50,970 bases of DNA from positions 1 to 50,970 of the forward strand of contig JAHQWE010000116.1 of the NCBI GenBank assembly GCA_019633985.1, in the 5' to 3' direction. Origin of the DNA: Acidiferrobacterales bacterium (GTDB lineage Bacteria; Pseudomonadota; Gammaproteobacteria; Arenicellales; Poriferihabitantaceae). The notes under the pieces are model-generated. The model had not been told where the DNA came from. It did no database searches and worked only from the letters and a program-made list of their open reading frames with translations. Within the stretch, counting starts at the first letter, position 1. Each line of letters begins with the position of its first letter. This document shows, in pieces, positions 18,045 to 27,116 of the stretch. The position numbers and the translations under genes are program-made.

Positions 18045-19814
18045 TTGAAAAGTAAGACAGTTTCTGTTTTTGCTAGATTTCTCTTTCGACTAAGCAAACG
18101 CGCATATATTGAAAAGAAAGCGCTACTGATTTCCATTTTTGTTTTGGACGCCGTGAGTGCAATCTCAAAAATTACACTCGTTTTACTGTTTGCAGCCGTA
18201 GCAACATCCTTCACAAACAACGAAATGCCACAGGCATTTGGAATTACGCTGCCACTCGAATATTCGATTAGTGGCATTGTTATTCTGGGCATTGTCGTAG
18301 GTCTAATAGCCGTAACTGGGGCCATTTGTGCTTACTTTTCTGTTTATCAAGCTAGAAAATTAGGTCGGTGGGCCAATTATAGAGCAATGTACCGCGTTCA
18401 TTCAGCCCTTGCCCAGCGGCCGCAGAGTGCGATTATGTCGCGGTATAGGTTACCCGGAAATCTAAACATTCTCTTGACCCAGCTACCAATTCATACCGGG
18501 CTCGCCTACGAAACCTTAGCTCGGTTGGTGAACCCCATAGTGCTCCTTTGTGTTGCAACATTAGCACTTTTTTATCAGCAACCATTTTTCACTATTGGCT
18601 CGATTATTATAGGGCTAATCGCCACCCCATTTCTTGCCAAGGCGGCGCTTGAAATCAGGGCGAACGCAAAAAACTTTTATTCTGACCACGCGTCTGGATT
18701 AGGAGCCGGTGTTAACATCACTACGGGATTGATGAACAATCAGCATGGCATTATTGAAAAGCCGACAGGTGTGAAAGAACAGCTATCTTTCGCCCGGGAG
18801 TTTTTTAATTCATTTGATAAAAATTTGCTGGCAAATGACAAGACGGGTCTTCTTATCTCACTGGTTGATGCTGTTTTGCGCCCTTTGTTGTTCATTGTGC
18901 TGTGCTCGCTTGTCTTTCTTGAGAGATTCACTATTGGCGAGGCAATTGCATTTTTAGGAAGTCTTGCCTACGTACTTGCTTCAAGTCGAACGGTGGGAGC
19001 CTATTTGACGAACATTCTTCGCTTCCACCCTCAAGTAAGAGAGTATCTTCGTTTGGTCGATGATACTGATTGGGAAGCCCTAAGATCAGACTCTAGCGAC
19101 AATATAAATACACTGACCAAGATTCCGTTTACGACGAAATCTGGAGACATTGGAACATTCAGAGCTGGGGAAATTTCAATGGTTATGGTTAAAAAGTCAA
19201 TTGCGACCATGCATTTGGGAGAAATTTTACCTCCTCTGTTCTGTGGGCAAATCAATAAACCAGAATTGCGAAGAAATTTGTTTTTTGCCAACGCAAAGTT
19301 TAGATTTGCTCAAGGCGTGAGTGTAATGGATCAACTACTGGGCGAAGCCGATTCGAGAATGGTAGGCGCATTGAGTCATTGCGAGCGCATACTCAATGAA
19401 TTGAGCATCGTATCCGAGATTGACCAGCTACCTCAAGGTAAACAATCTGAAATGAATGAGTATGTCTGGGGCAGATTGGGTGCAGATGCTAGATTTGCAA
19501 TGCGAGTAGTTCCTTTGTTACTGCGAAGAGAAGGAAGCTTATTGTTTGTTGAAGCAAGCATTTTTCAAGCCGCGTCTGTTGGTACTTTGGAGTTAGTTAG
19601 AAGGAATCTACGGAATCGCTATTTGTTTATTGTTCTCACTGAAGGAGTTAGCTGCAAAGAAATGGCAGTAGACAAGTATATTCGAGTCGATGATACCGCC
19701 ATTGAAGCGGCGGGGAATCGGGAATGGTTTTACTCAATGGTTGCAGTGGAGGCAGAGAAATCTAAATCTGGAGGAGACGAACACGGGGCAATAGAAATGA
19801 CGTCACTATTGTAA
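18045..19814 (+). CDS. ABC-exporter-like membrane protein with degenerate nucleotide-binding domain
   Basis: The 589-residue protein has the layout of an ABC half-exporter: membrane helices within residues ~25-320 and a C-terminal ATPase-like domain from ~360 to 560. The ATPase domain keeps its outline but not its motifs. At the Walker A position (about 376-390) it reads GEISMVMVKKSIATM, with no GxxGxGKS/T. At the signature position it has LGADARFAMRVVPLLLRREG (478-497) in place of LSGGQ. The Walker B-like strand is SLLFVEAS (498-505), with Val in place of the Asp. The switch His is lost (VLTEGVS). The start is TTG at 18045, with GGAGG eight bases upstream. It sits 48 bases after the sulfotransferase fusion. 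It cannot be a normal ATP-driven exporter; its role is unknown. Confidence 0.65.
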   Translation: MKSKTVSVFARFLFRLSKRAYIEKKALLISIFVLDAVSAISKITLVLLFAAVATSFTNNEMPQAFGITLPLEYSISGIVILGIVVGLIAVTGAICAYFSVYQARKLGRWANYRAMYRVHSALAQRPQSAIMSRYRLPGNLNILLTQLPIHTGLAYETLARLVNPIVLLCVATLALFYQQPFFTIGSIIIGLIATPFLAKAALEIRANAKNFYSDHASGLGAGVNITTGLMNNQHGIIEKPTGVKEQLSFAREFFNSFDKNLLANDKTGLLISLVDAVLRPLLFIVLCSLVFLERFTIGEAIAFLGSLAYVLASSRTVGAYLTNILRFHPQVREYLRLVDDTDWEALRSDSSDNINTLTKIPFTTKSGDIGTFRAGEISMVMVKKSIATMHLGEILPPLFCGQINKPELRRNLFFANAKFRFAQGVSVMDQLLGEADSRMVGALSHCERILNELSIVSEIDQLPQGKQSEMNEYVWGRLGADARFAMRVVPLLLRREGSLLFVEASIFQAASVGTLELVRRNLRNRYLFIVLTEGVSCKEMAVDKYIRVDDTAIEAAGNREWFYSMVAVEAEKSKSGGDEHGAIEMTSLL

Positions 19815-19888
19815 AAACTGCTATACCCACTCATATGAAGAGTTTGGTGAGTCGCTAGAGGGAAATAACGATTGCTTAGCAAATGACC

Positions 19889-19919
19889 AAAAAAATCCCC
19901 GGCACAGCCGAGGATTTTT
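19889..19919. terminator. Bidirectional rho-independent terminator
   Basis: The stem CCCCGGC-ACA-GCCGAGG is flanked by an A-run on the left and ATTTTTA on the right, so it can work in both directions. It lies between the plus-strand ABC-like gene and the minus-strand small secreted protein gene, whose 3' ends face each other. Confidence 0.8.
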
Positions 19920-19944
19920 AGAAACTTTGTTATGAGTTTAGCGC

Positions 19945-20286
19945 TTACTGTAAGAGCAGCTGTTTCGCATTGAAGTAAACTCCACTAGGATCACATTCAC
20001 CGAATGCACTTAATTTGAGCCCCGCTGCTTTCGCTGTCATAGCGAGAGCCAACTGAGTTTTATACTGACCACCGGAATTAGTAATCAGAATATAGGTTGC
20101 TCCTGGGCATTGTGATGCCCCCCAGCCGCTGGGGCTGGCGGTAATGTAGGTTGCTTCCGAAGTAGCAACTACCTGAAGTCGAGCTACATCTCGAGGCTGA
20201 CTATATTCATCCATCGCGAACGCAACGCTTGAGAACATACCTGCAACGATGGCTGGTGCGACGATTTTTAAAATTCGGTTAAACAT
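19945..20286 (-). CDS. Small secreted protein of unknown function
   Basis: The protein has 113 residues from the ATG at 20286, which has AGGAGAAGA just upstream. A frame extending to 20313 exists but lacks a better ribosome-binding site. It has a clear Sec signal peptide (FNRILKIVAPAIVAGMFSSVAFA) and a mature part of about 90 residues with two cysteines (QCPGATY and GECDPSG) that could form a disulfide. I know no family for it. It has its own terminator and sits inside the polysaccharide locus between plus- and minus-strand units. A periplasmic or secreted accessory role is only a guess. Confidence 0.65.
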   Translation of the reverse strand: MFNRILKIVAPAIVAGMFSSVAFAMDEYSQPRDVARLQVVATSEATYITASPSGWGASQCPGATYILITNSGGQYKTQLALAMTAKAAGLKLSAFGECDPSGVYFNAKQLLLQ

Positions 20287-20497
20287 TCTCTTCTCCTGGT
20301 ACTGAGATACCAATTCTTATCCAATAAATTAATGATTTAGCGTACAGAGCTCCAATATTCCCCCATGTGAACCCTGCTGCCACAATCGAAATATAGCGGA
20401 TTTTCCAGCAAAGTCCAGTATTTAGGGCAATCTTATGTGTCTGAATATAGCGACAACTTATGGCTTTCGCTGTGAATTATGCCACAGAAAACCCCTT

Positions 20498-22372
20498 TCA
20501 CACCGTCTCATTTTTGAGCCACAGGTTCAAATACAGAAGTGACCAGATTAGCAGGCGTTTATTGCTCTGGCCTGACAGGTGCTCGTCAACCATTGTACGC
20601 ACCGATTTTTTGTCAAAAATGGCAAATATTGGCGAGGTATCGCTGAAAATGACGTCTTTTACGTAGTGGATGCTTTTGCCTTTGAACCAACTGGCATCTG
20701 GCGCAGAAAACCCCTGTTTTTCACGGTCAACAATTTCCGCAGGGATGTGATTTGCCATCATTTTGCGCAACAACAGTTTCCCGTCCTTGGTTTTCTGGAA
20801 ATATTTCGCAGTTTTCGATCCGACTTCATTTTCATTGATTTTGATCACCTCGGACATATTTCCAAGTTTGAGGCGGGTAGGCAGCTTCATCGCAAAATCG
20901 ACCAGATCATTATCCAAAAATGGCACACGTGTCTCGAGCGAGTGCGCCATGCTTAATTTATCATCAACAGTGAGAAGACCGTGCATGAAGGTTTTCGCTT
21001 CCATGTACAGCGATAAATTGACATAGTCTTCCGGAGTGCGAACCCGTTCCGGGTGTTTTTCAAACACAGATTCGAATATTTCTCGTGTATCAACTGAGCT
21101 AGCAATATCCACAACGGGCGCAAAAATTGAGGCCCTGTCCCGGTCTCGAATCAGTCGTTGCCAATAATCGTAATATTTATTGGTGTAGTGGCCAAAATCG
21201 TCGTTCACCACTGCACGATAATACCGCCACGGATAGCCTCCAAAAATCTCATCACCCCCCGCGCCGGATAACACCACTTTAACAAACTTACTCGCAAGCC
21301 GCGAAATGTAATAATTGGGGTAGCTTTGGCCCACTCGTGGTTCTTCCAGATGGTGTACCAAATCAGGCAGGCATCGCTCCATGTCGCCGGCTTTTAATAC
21401 CACTTCATAATGTTCTGTCTCAAACCGGGATGACATCAGTTCGGCGGCATCTCTCTCATCGAAACTGAGCTCGATTCCGCTGGCTGAATGGAGATCAAAA
21501 CCACAGGTAAATGTTTTGAGGTTGGGAAAATGCTTGGCCGCGATTGCCGTGATGGAACCGGAGTCGATACCACCGCTTAAGTAACTGCCCACATCCACAT
21601 CACTAACGAGTTGCCGGGTGACCCCCTGAACGAATAGACGATCCAGCTCTTCGAGGTACTCGTTATCGTCAATATTGCCCTCAGGCTCAACGAATTCGTA
21701 GTCCCAATACTGATGGAGTGAAATCGATTTAGCTTTCCCGTCCACCCAGCCAAAATGACCGGCCGGAAACATTTTAATACCCTCATTGAGGGTCTGGTCG
21801 GAAAAGAAATTTTGGAAGGTCATGTATTCGACCAATCCAGGTATGTTAACCCCAAACCGGTAATCGGGATGTTGCGTTATCCCCTTGATTTCCGAACCGA
21901 AAAGCCAAGAATCTCCCGATTCATAGAAGTACAGCGGTTTGATCCCATAGCGGTCTCGTCCGATAAACAATCGCCGGGTCTGGTTATCCCAGAGCAGGAA
22001 AGCGAACATGCCGTTGAATCGGTTGATACAGCTTTCCCCCCATTCAATAAATGCAGTCAAAACAACTTCTGTATCAGAGCGTGAGCGAAACTGGTGGCCC
22101 AGCGCTTCAAGCTCAACTTTGAGCTCAAGGAAGTTGTATATTTCGCCGTTATAGCTGAGTACGTACCGGCTATCCGGTGAGGCCATCGGCTGATGGCCTG
22201 CCTTAGAGAGGTCAATAATTGAAAGCCGGCGATGTCCAAGCCCAATTTCATTATGGCAATAAAGCCCTTCTCCGTCGGGCCCACGGTGGGTAATCGCATC
22301 GTTCATGCGTTGTACGTCAACAGAGGCGACAGCTCTACCCCGCCTGTTGAGAACGCCGACTATTCCGCACAT
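20498..22372 (-). CDS. Asparagine synthase (glutamine-hydrolysing) family amidotransferase
   Basis: At 624 residues this is a full AsnB-type protein. Cys2 (MCGIVGVL) is the glutaminase nucleophile. The N-terminal glutaminase domain includes HRGPDGEG, GHRRLSIIDLS and YNGEIYN, and the synthetase domain has the pyrophosphate loop SYLSGGIDSGS near residue 260. In polysaccharide loci such proteins (for example WbpS of Pseudomonas aeruginosa) are thought to amidate uronic acid carboxyl groups rather than make asparagine. The nearby wbpA and UDP-glucuronate epimerase genes fit that idea. It is 60 bases downstream of the SDR epimerase gene on the same strand. I give no symbol because the acceptor is uncertain. 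Confidence 0.85.
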   Translation of the reverse strand: MCGIVGVLNRRGRAVASVDVQRMNDAITHRGPDGEGLYCHNEIGLGHRRLSIIDLSKAGHQPMASPDSRYVLSYNGEIYNFLELKVELEALGHQFRSRSDTEVVLTAFIEWGESCINRFNGMFAFLLWDNQTRRLFIGRDRYGIKPLYFYESGDSWLFGSEIKGITQHPDYRFGVNIPGLVEYMTFQNFFSDQTLNEGIKMFPAGHFGWVDGKAKSISLHQYWDYEFVEPEGNIDDNEYLEELDRLFVQGVTRQLVSDVDVGSYLSGGIDSGSITAIAAKHFPNLKTFTCGFDLHSASGIELSFDERDAAELMSSRFETEHYEVVLKAGDMERCLPDLVHHLEEPRVGQSYPNYYISRLASKFVKVVLSGAGGDEIFGGYPWRYYRAVVNDDFGHYTNKYYDYWQRLIRDRDRASIFAPVVDIASSVDTREIFESVFEKHPERVRTPEDYVNLSLYMEAKTFMHGLLTVDDKLSMAHSLETRVPFLDNDLVDFAMKLPTRLKLGNMSEVIKINENEVGSKTAKYFQKTKDGKLLLRKMMANHIPAEIVDREKQGFSAPDASWFKGKSIHYVKDVIFSDTSPIFAIFDKKSVRTMVDEHLSGQSNKRLLIWSLLYLNLWLKNETV

Positions 22373-22432
22373 TATTCAGCCACCCGATATTATTGAATCT
22401 TTGATCGGTATCAATCCTGACTTGATGGGCAA

Positions 22433-23446
22433 TTAAGAGGGTATACCAGCGGCTTTCCGTCTTTTCTCAACTTCAGCCTTGTGGCTATTACGCCACTCAA
22501 TCAGCTCGACCAGACCTTCTCGTAGTCTGATATCGCCGGTAAAGCCGATTTCTTCTGTGGCCTTTGTGGGTGAACCGATACGATTTTTAACGAACGTCAT
22601 TCCAGCAGGTTCGTATTGGATCTCCAGATCACTGCCGGTGATATCCAGCACCAGTTCAGCTAACTCCTTGATCGTGGTTTTGATTCCGGTTCCGACGTTG
22701 TAGAAAGAGTCGGTGGTATCTGCTTGCATTGCACGCACATTGGCAATACCGCAATCAACAACATTGACAAAATCATAGGCCTGGGATCCGTCGCCGTAGA
22801 CTACAGGTGCATTGCCCTTGTCCAGGTTGTCCAGCATTTTCATGATCACCGCAATATAGGCGCCATGGTAGTCCTGTCTTTTGCCGTATACGTTCATGTA
22901 ACGTAAACCGACGTAGTCGAACTCGTTTTCCGTGCCCTTGTGTCGGTGAAATAGAGAGCGACAGATGTGTTCCCCGGCGATCTTGGAAGCGCCGTAAAAA
23001 TTGGTATTGTTATATGGATGATCTTCCTCCATCGGTTCTGTGACGGCGTCGCCATAAACAGATGCAGAAGATGAGTAAACCAGCCGTTTGACCTTGTTCG
23101 CGATGCAGGCCTGAACAACGTTGAATACACCGCGAAAGTTCACTTCAAAAGCAGATTCAGGATAATCCCAGCAATGCAGAAGCCATAGTGCAGCGAGATG
23201 ATAGACGCCATCGGCATTTTCCAGGGCAGCATTGAGGATGTCCGGTTGCGTAATGTCTCCCCCGATTTCGAACATTCTGACTCGTGGATCCTGCATGGCG
23301 ATTTCGAGGTTTTCCAATGAGCCGCGTGTCAAGTTATCAAACACGACAATTTCCTTGACGTCTGTCTTGATCAGTTCGTCGATAACATGCGATCCGATCA
23401 GGCCGGCACCGCCGATCACAACTTGCTTTGTACCATTCAGGTTCAT
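22433..23446 (-). CDS. Extended SDR NAD-dependent nucleotide-sugar epimerase/dehydratase
   Basis: The 337-residue protein has the NAD-binding motif GGAGLIGSH near the N-terminus. Its catalytic triad sits in SSSASVYGD (near residue 125) and YGASK (near residue 151). RYMNVYGKRQDYHGAY resembles the substrate-binding stretch of UDP-sugar 4-epimerases and related enzymes. The exact reaction (epimerisation, dehydration or decarboxylation) cannot be set from sequence alone. It lies between a glycosyltransferase gene and the amidotransferase gene, all on the minus strand. Confidence 0.8.
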   Translation of the reverse strand: MNLNGTKQVVIGGAGLIGSHVIDELIKTDVKEIVVFDNLTRGSLENLEIAMQDPRVRMFEIGGDITQPDILNAALENADGVYHLAALWLLHCWDYPESAFEVNFRGVFNVVQACIANKVKRLVYSSSASVYGDAVTEPMEEDHPYNNTNFYGASKIAGEHICRSLFHRHKGTENEFDYVGLRYMNVYGKRQDYHGAYIAVIMKMLDNLDKGNAPVVYGDGSQAYDFVNVVDCGIANVRAMQADTTDSFYNVGTGIKTTIKELAELVLDITGSDLEIQYEPAGMTFVKNRIGSPTKATEEIGFTGDIRLREGLVELIEWRNSHKAEVEKRRKAAGIPS

Positions 23447-23573
23447 AATTTAGTTCAGGTAGATGGGTATAGGTAAAGGTTCAGTACGTCAGAACTACGC
23501 AGAGATTGCCCTTTAATCTCAATTGCCTGGCCCGTCTGGGCTCGCAGAAACCAGGGGAAAATCAAAGGGGCGG

Positions 23574-23607
23574 ATTATAACCAGAAATTGCCCGGATACT
23601 GCCCGGA
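23574..23607 (-). promoter_or_regulatory. Candidate promoter with direct repeats upstream of the epimerase-amidotransferase pair
   Basis: In the 191-base gap between the glycosyltransferase and epimerase genes, the minus strand carries TATAAT (plus 23574-23579). Two copies of TGCCCGGA on the plus strand start at 23589 and 23600, exactly 11 bases apart. They lie at about the -20 to -35 positions relative to that -10 box, where a regulator could bind. This is pattern evidence only. Confidence 0.3.
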
Positions 23608-23637
23608 AATGCCGCTTTTCGTGTGCTCCAGCGACAA

Positions 23638-25455
23638 TCAGGCCGCGGATCTGCAGCTTTCCAAAATCTGTCGATAGGCTGCCAGTTGCAAATCAAAGAC
23701 ACGTTGGGATGAGTGATATTGGATCATCCATTCTGTCGCCGCGGCTCCGATCTGCTTCAGGTCTGTTGGATCCGCCAGAATCTCCCGAATTCTCGACTCG
23801 ATTTCCACCTGATCAGTACAATGCAACATGACAGGGGGCTCACCAAAAAATTCACGATTTTGATCAATATCTATGGACGTCAGGACACGTTTTCCCAGTG
23901 TCATTGCCTCAAATGCAACACCTCCGATAGCAGGTATCAAAAATTGATCTACCACGGCGTGGCATTTGAGGTATTCGATCCAAAGCTCCCGTTTCTTCAA
24001 AGGATCGATCCAGCTCACGCGATCACTGATACCCAGCTGATCAATCAGCGATTTGCTTTTCTCCAGGTCCTCCCCCCACGCGACCATTTTGGCTTTTAAC
24101 CTCTCATCATCCCGTGCGACCACAGCGAAGGCGCGTATAAACTTGTCGTTCCGTTTCGACATAGACGGGTTATCATCCCTCCAGTGTTGTCTCGAGGGGG
24201 AGAACAGAGAGATCGTATCGGGGTTCAGTTTTGACAGTTCCAGATGTTCGTTTTTGAATCTCAGTAGTTTGGTCTCATCGAATGCATGGGGGAGGTAGAC
24301 GACTCTCGAGGGTTCGAGACCCATTTTTTTGACCGCTGTTATATTGTCCGAATTGGTCACAAAAACGACTGGTGCGGCTTGATAGCTGGCTTTTGTTAAT
24401 CGCCCCTGGGCGTTGTCAATGAACGGGATTTCCCTAATCGTGCCGTGTTCATAGGCGGCGTAATTTGGCAAGTTCAACAGGAATGGCCTGATCGGATCAA
24501 CAGAATAGGCCTGGATAATGTCGTACTGGTCGAAGAGTGCACGCCATTCGCTCAGGTCACCCATGTACTGCTGAGCGTCTTTCTTTAATGTAGCATTCAA
24601 ACGGCCAAGGCCTTGACGCTTTTCGCTGACCTTCATGGGTTGGAGCACTGATTTGAATTTCTCCCGAACCTCTGTCCGATAGTCGCGAATTCGTTGAAGC
24701 AAGTATTCATGTCGCACCGGTGTGATAAGTCTGAATTGGCGTGCGATAGAAATGGTTAGCAAAGCGAGGCTTCCGAACGCACTGATCGCGAGCAAAACGA
24801 ATCCAGTGAGCAAGCGAACCAGCATTGACTTTAAAAATCGGACCGAACGGGCAACCACTATGTAGCGAAATACTCTCCAGACTTTCCGCGTGAAGAAATA
24901 GCATTTTCTTAACGCTGGGCTCCTGGCCTTCTTCCAGGAAGGTAGAAGTGACCTAAAAAACAATAACGCAAGATTTTTCGGGCCCCAATACAGAGTACTG
25001 ACGGCGTGCCGTAAAAATTTTAGAAACCTTGCGGTAGCATCACGAGACACTGAGAACGAAAAGTCAGAAAACGTAATGTTAGAGACCAAAGACCACCTTG
25101 AAAATGTCATTCTCCCGTACCAATACTTCTCCGTGATGGATTGGGAATTACGTGCCATAAGATACTTTCGACACTGATCAACAGGACCCTGGGCAAACCA
25201 GCGTGGTCGTTTGAAGTTTTTTAAGTCGACTGACCACCAATCCGGCTTAAAAGGATCATTAATGGACCCTTCAAATCCGGAATCCTCCCACTCCGGGCAG
25301 CTCATTATGTGATAGTAGTCGAAACAGATTACATCCGCTTCAATGCCTAGTCGCCGCTGAATCTTCGCAGTGTTGTAGGCATTGTTGGCGATATTGCCCA
25401 CGTGCAGCACTCTGATTCGAGGTGCTTCTTGGGCTGAGGTTGACTGGATTGACAT
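23638..25455 (-). CDS. GT-B type glycosyltransferase with internal membrane segment
   Basis: The protein has 605 residues. It opens RVLHVGNIANNAYNTAKI, a start typical of GT4-like enzymes, followed by CPEWEDSGF. A strongly hydrophobic stretch at about residues 211-237 (SMLVRLLTGFVLLAISAFGSL) interrupts the N-terminal half and is followed by SIARQF. The C-terminal half has the donor-binding pattern IPAIGGVAFEAMTLGKRVLTS near residue 530. The gene at 34136 encodes a shorter protein with the same opening motif, membrane insert and IARQF, so the two are paralogues. The donor and acceptor are unknown. It should be membrane-attached with its active site in the cytoplasm. Confidence 0.75.
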   Translation of the reverse strand: MSIQSTSAQEAPRIRVLHVGNIANNAYNTAKIQRRLGIEADVICFDYYHIMSCPEWEDSGFEGSINDPFKPDWWSVDLKNFKRPRWFAQGPVDQCRKYLMARNSQSITEKYWYGRMTFSRWSLVSNITFSDFSFSVSRDATARFLKFLRHAVSTLYWGPKNLALLFFRSLLPSWKKARSPALRKCYFFTRKVWRVFRYIVVARSVRFLKSMLVRLLTGFVLLAISAFGSLALLTISIARQFRLITPVRHEYLLQRIRDYRTEVREKFKSVLQPMKVSEKRQGLGRLNATLKKDAQQYMGDLSEWRALFDQYDIIQAYSVDPIRPFLLNLPNYAAYEHGTIREIPFIDNAQGRLTKASYQAAPVVFVTNSDNITAVKKMGLEPSRVVYLPHAFDETKLLRFKNEHLELSKLNPDTISLFSPSRQHWRDDNPSMSKRNDKFIRAFAVVARDDERLKAKMVAWGEDLEKSKSLIDQLGISDRVSWIDPLKKRELWIEYLKCHAVVDQFLIPAIGGVAFEAMTLGKRVLTSIDIDQNREFFGEPPVMLHCTDQVEIESRIREILADPTDLKQIGAAATEWMIQYHSSQRVFDLQLAAYRQILESCRSAA

Positions 25456-25974
25456 TAAATTGGCTGTTGCAATTGAGGGGAATGCAAAACGTCAATGCGA
25501 GAGCAGACCGGAGAACTTGGAGTGATATTGTCTTAAATCTGTCGCCTGCGTGAAACCGAACTTTATGCGAAATTTGGTTTCACGCAGGCAACAGATTTGA
25601 CGAAGGGTAGTATATGCCTCGGGCTCGAGAATAAGAAGTTGGAATGCGGTGTATACGCCAGTAGCATCTTAGGGAGTAAATATTTATGGAGATTTGTTCA
25701 ACCGATCCGACCTCAAAACATTAGTTTGATATTATCCTGAATCGCTGTGTGCCGAATTCTGACATTGCGTTCCAGAACTTCCAATCACAAAGCTTTTAAG
25801 GCTTCGATGCGTGATTACTCATTTACATTTGTATTGCGGACAATTGATAACCACAAACACTCCTCCTCAGACAACAACAGGCTTGCACAAAATATTGTTC
25901 ATTTTCGACGTAGTTTCGCGGGAATGCCCCGATGATCTTGGTTTGAGTTTCTCTGAATCCGCCTGGTTGGGACA
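25456..25974. other. Intergenic region between divergent genes, no gene called
   Basis: This 519-base spacer separates the minus-strand glycosyltransferase from the plus-strand FkbM methyltransferase. The only clear structure is the long inverted repeat at 25535-25598. A short plus-strand frame at 25747-25935 has no recognisable features and I do not call it. Promoters for both flanking genes should lie here but I see no convincing boxes. Confidence 0.5.
25535..25598. repeat. Long inverted repeat (hairpin)
   Basis: Two 23-base arms (25535-25557 and 25576-25598) are complementary at all but one position, sharing the core GCCTGCGTGAAACC/GGTTTCACGCAGGC. The pairing continues inward for a few more bases with mismatches. 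No U-tract follows on either strand, so it is not a simple terminator. It lies about 80-143 bases upstream of the minus-strand glycosyltransferase start. It could be an mRNA leader structure, a protein-binding site or a small palindromic repeat. Confidence 0.8.
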
Positions 25975-26880
25975 ATGAATCGACAGCATATAGTGAAACT
26001 CTTGGGGTTTCATCTCCTCAGGGTGTTGTGCAGCAACCGCTTATTAGGCTTGCTAATCAAAAAGTCTGGGCTGGCTGACCGCATTGGTTCAGGTGTTATT
26101 TTGCCCGCGAGCGGACGGCTGCAAATGAGCTTTCCCGGAGTTCCTGAATTTTACATGCGATCTGATGGTAAGGACTCCATCGCATCCAGAGTGTACTTCA
26201 ACGGCTTTGAGTCATTTGAAAAAGAAACCATTACCTTATTTGTTTCACTACTCGAGTCTGCGAGGACGGTGCTGGATATCGGCGCAAATACTGGCCTCTA
26301 CTCGATGATTGCCTGTGCGCAAAATCGAAACAGAGACGTATATGCTTTTGAACCGCTACTTTTTGTATACACCTATCTGCGTCAAAACAAGCAAGAAAAC
26401 GCGTTCGAGAACTTACATGCGCTAGCCATGGGCCTTGATGATGAGCATCACGCAGGCGATTCGACGCTATTCATTCCAATGGGGATCACTTTGCCTACGG
26501 GAGCCTCTTTGAAGCAATATGCCTGGCCGAAAATTCATGAAGAAAAAATCGCTACCCGCACGCTGGATGCAGTTGTAGATGGGCTTGGGATTACCGATAT
26601 AGATCTGATAAAAATTGATGCCGAAACGCTGGAGCCAAGAATTCTCTCAGGGGGTCATGAAACCATTACAGCTCATCGCCCCATTGTGCTCTGCGAGATT
26701 TTGCACCAGATCGAAGCGGATCTAATCGAAGCCCAGTTTTCAGAATACGATTACGAATTTTTTCAAATTACGCGCACTGGTCTGTATCCGGTTGATGAAC
26801 TGAAGCATGATGAGAAAGGGGTCGATATCAATTTCTTGTTTTTGCCAAGTGAAAAACAAATCCTGATTTCCAAAATATAA
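25975..26880 (+). CDS. FkbM family methyltransferase
   Basis: The protein has 301 residues. The SAM-binding motif is TVLDIGANTGLYSMIACAQ near residue 100, followed by DVYAFEPLLFVYTYLRQN. The FkbM-family segment IDLIKIDAETLEPRILSGG occurs near residue 220 and RPIVLCEI near residue 240. FkbM-type enzymes O-methylate small molecules and sugars; in polysaccharide loci they usually methylate glycan hydroxyls. The target is not known. It is the first plus-strand gene of an AT-richer block that also holds another methyltransferase and the insertion sequence. Confidence 0.85.
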   Translation: MNRQHIVKLLGFHLLRVLCSNRLLGLLIKKSGLADRIGSGVILPASGRLQMSFPGVPEFYMRSDGKDSIASRVYFNGFESFEKETITLFVSLLESARTVLDIGANTGLYSMIACAQNRNRDVYAFEPLLFVYTYLRQNKQENAFENLHALAMGLDDEHHAGDSTLFIPMGITLPTGASLKQYAWPKIHEEKIATRTLDAVVDGLGITDIDLIKIDAETLEPRILSGGHETITAHRPIVLCEILHQIEADLIEAQFSEYDYEFFQITRTGLYPVDELKHDEKGVDINFLFLPSEKQILISKI

Positions 26881-27116
26881 AGTAGTAATTTTAAGATGTA
26901 ACTTTCGACCAGGATTTGTTTACTAAAGTGGCTGACAAACTGGCTACAACTCTCGTCTGCTAAAACTTCTCGAATTATATACATACTTGACCACGTTATA
27001 AGGAAGAGCAGTCAATTGGCTTCAGGAGCGAACCTACAAATAGATTTGCGTTACAGATACACTTGTCAATTTGATATTGTACTAAAATAGCTTGGTGACT
27101 CAGAATTAAAAAATAT

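Noticed and set aside
20287-20313. Upstream start for the small secreted protein
   Set aside because: The ATG at 20286 has a strong AGGAGAAGA site and begins a standard signal peptide; the longer form does not.
20498-22372. Housekeeping asparagine synthetase
   Set aside because: The protein family fits, but its place among uronate-making and glycosyltransferase genes makes sugar amidation more likely, so I did not assign asnB.
25747-25935. Small plus-strand frame in the 519-base spacer
   Set aside because: No ribosome-binding site, no family features and low-complexity composition; likely chance.
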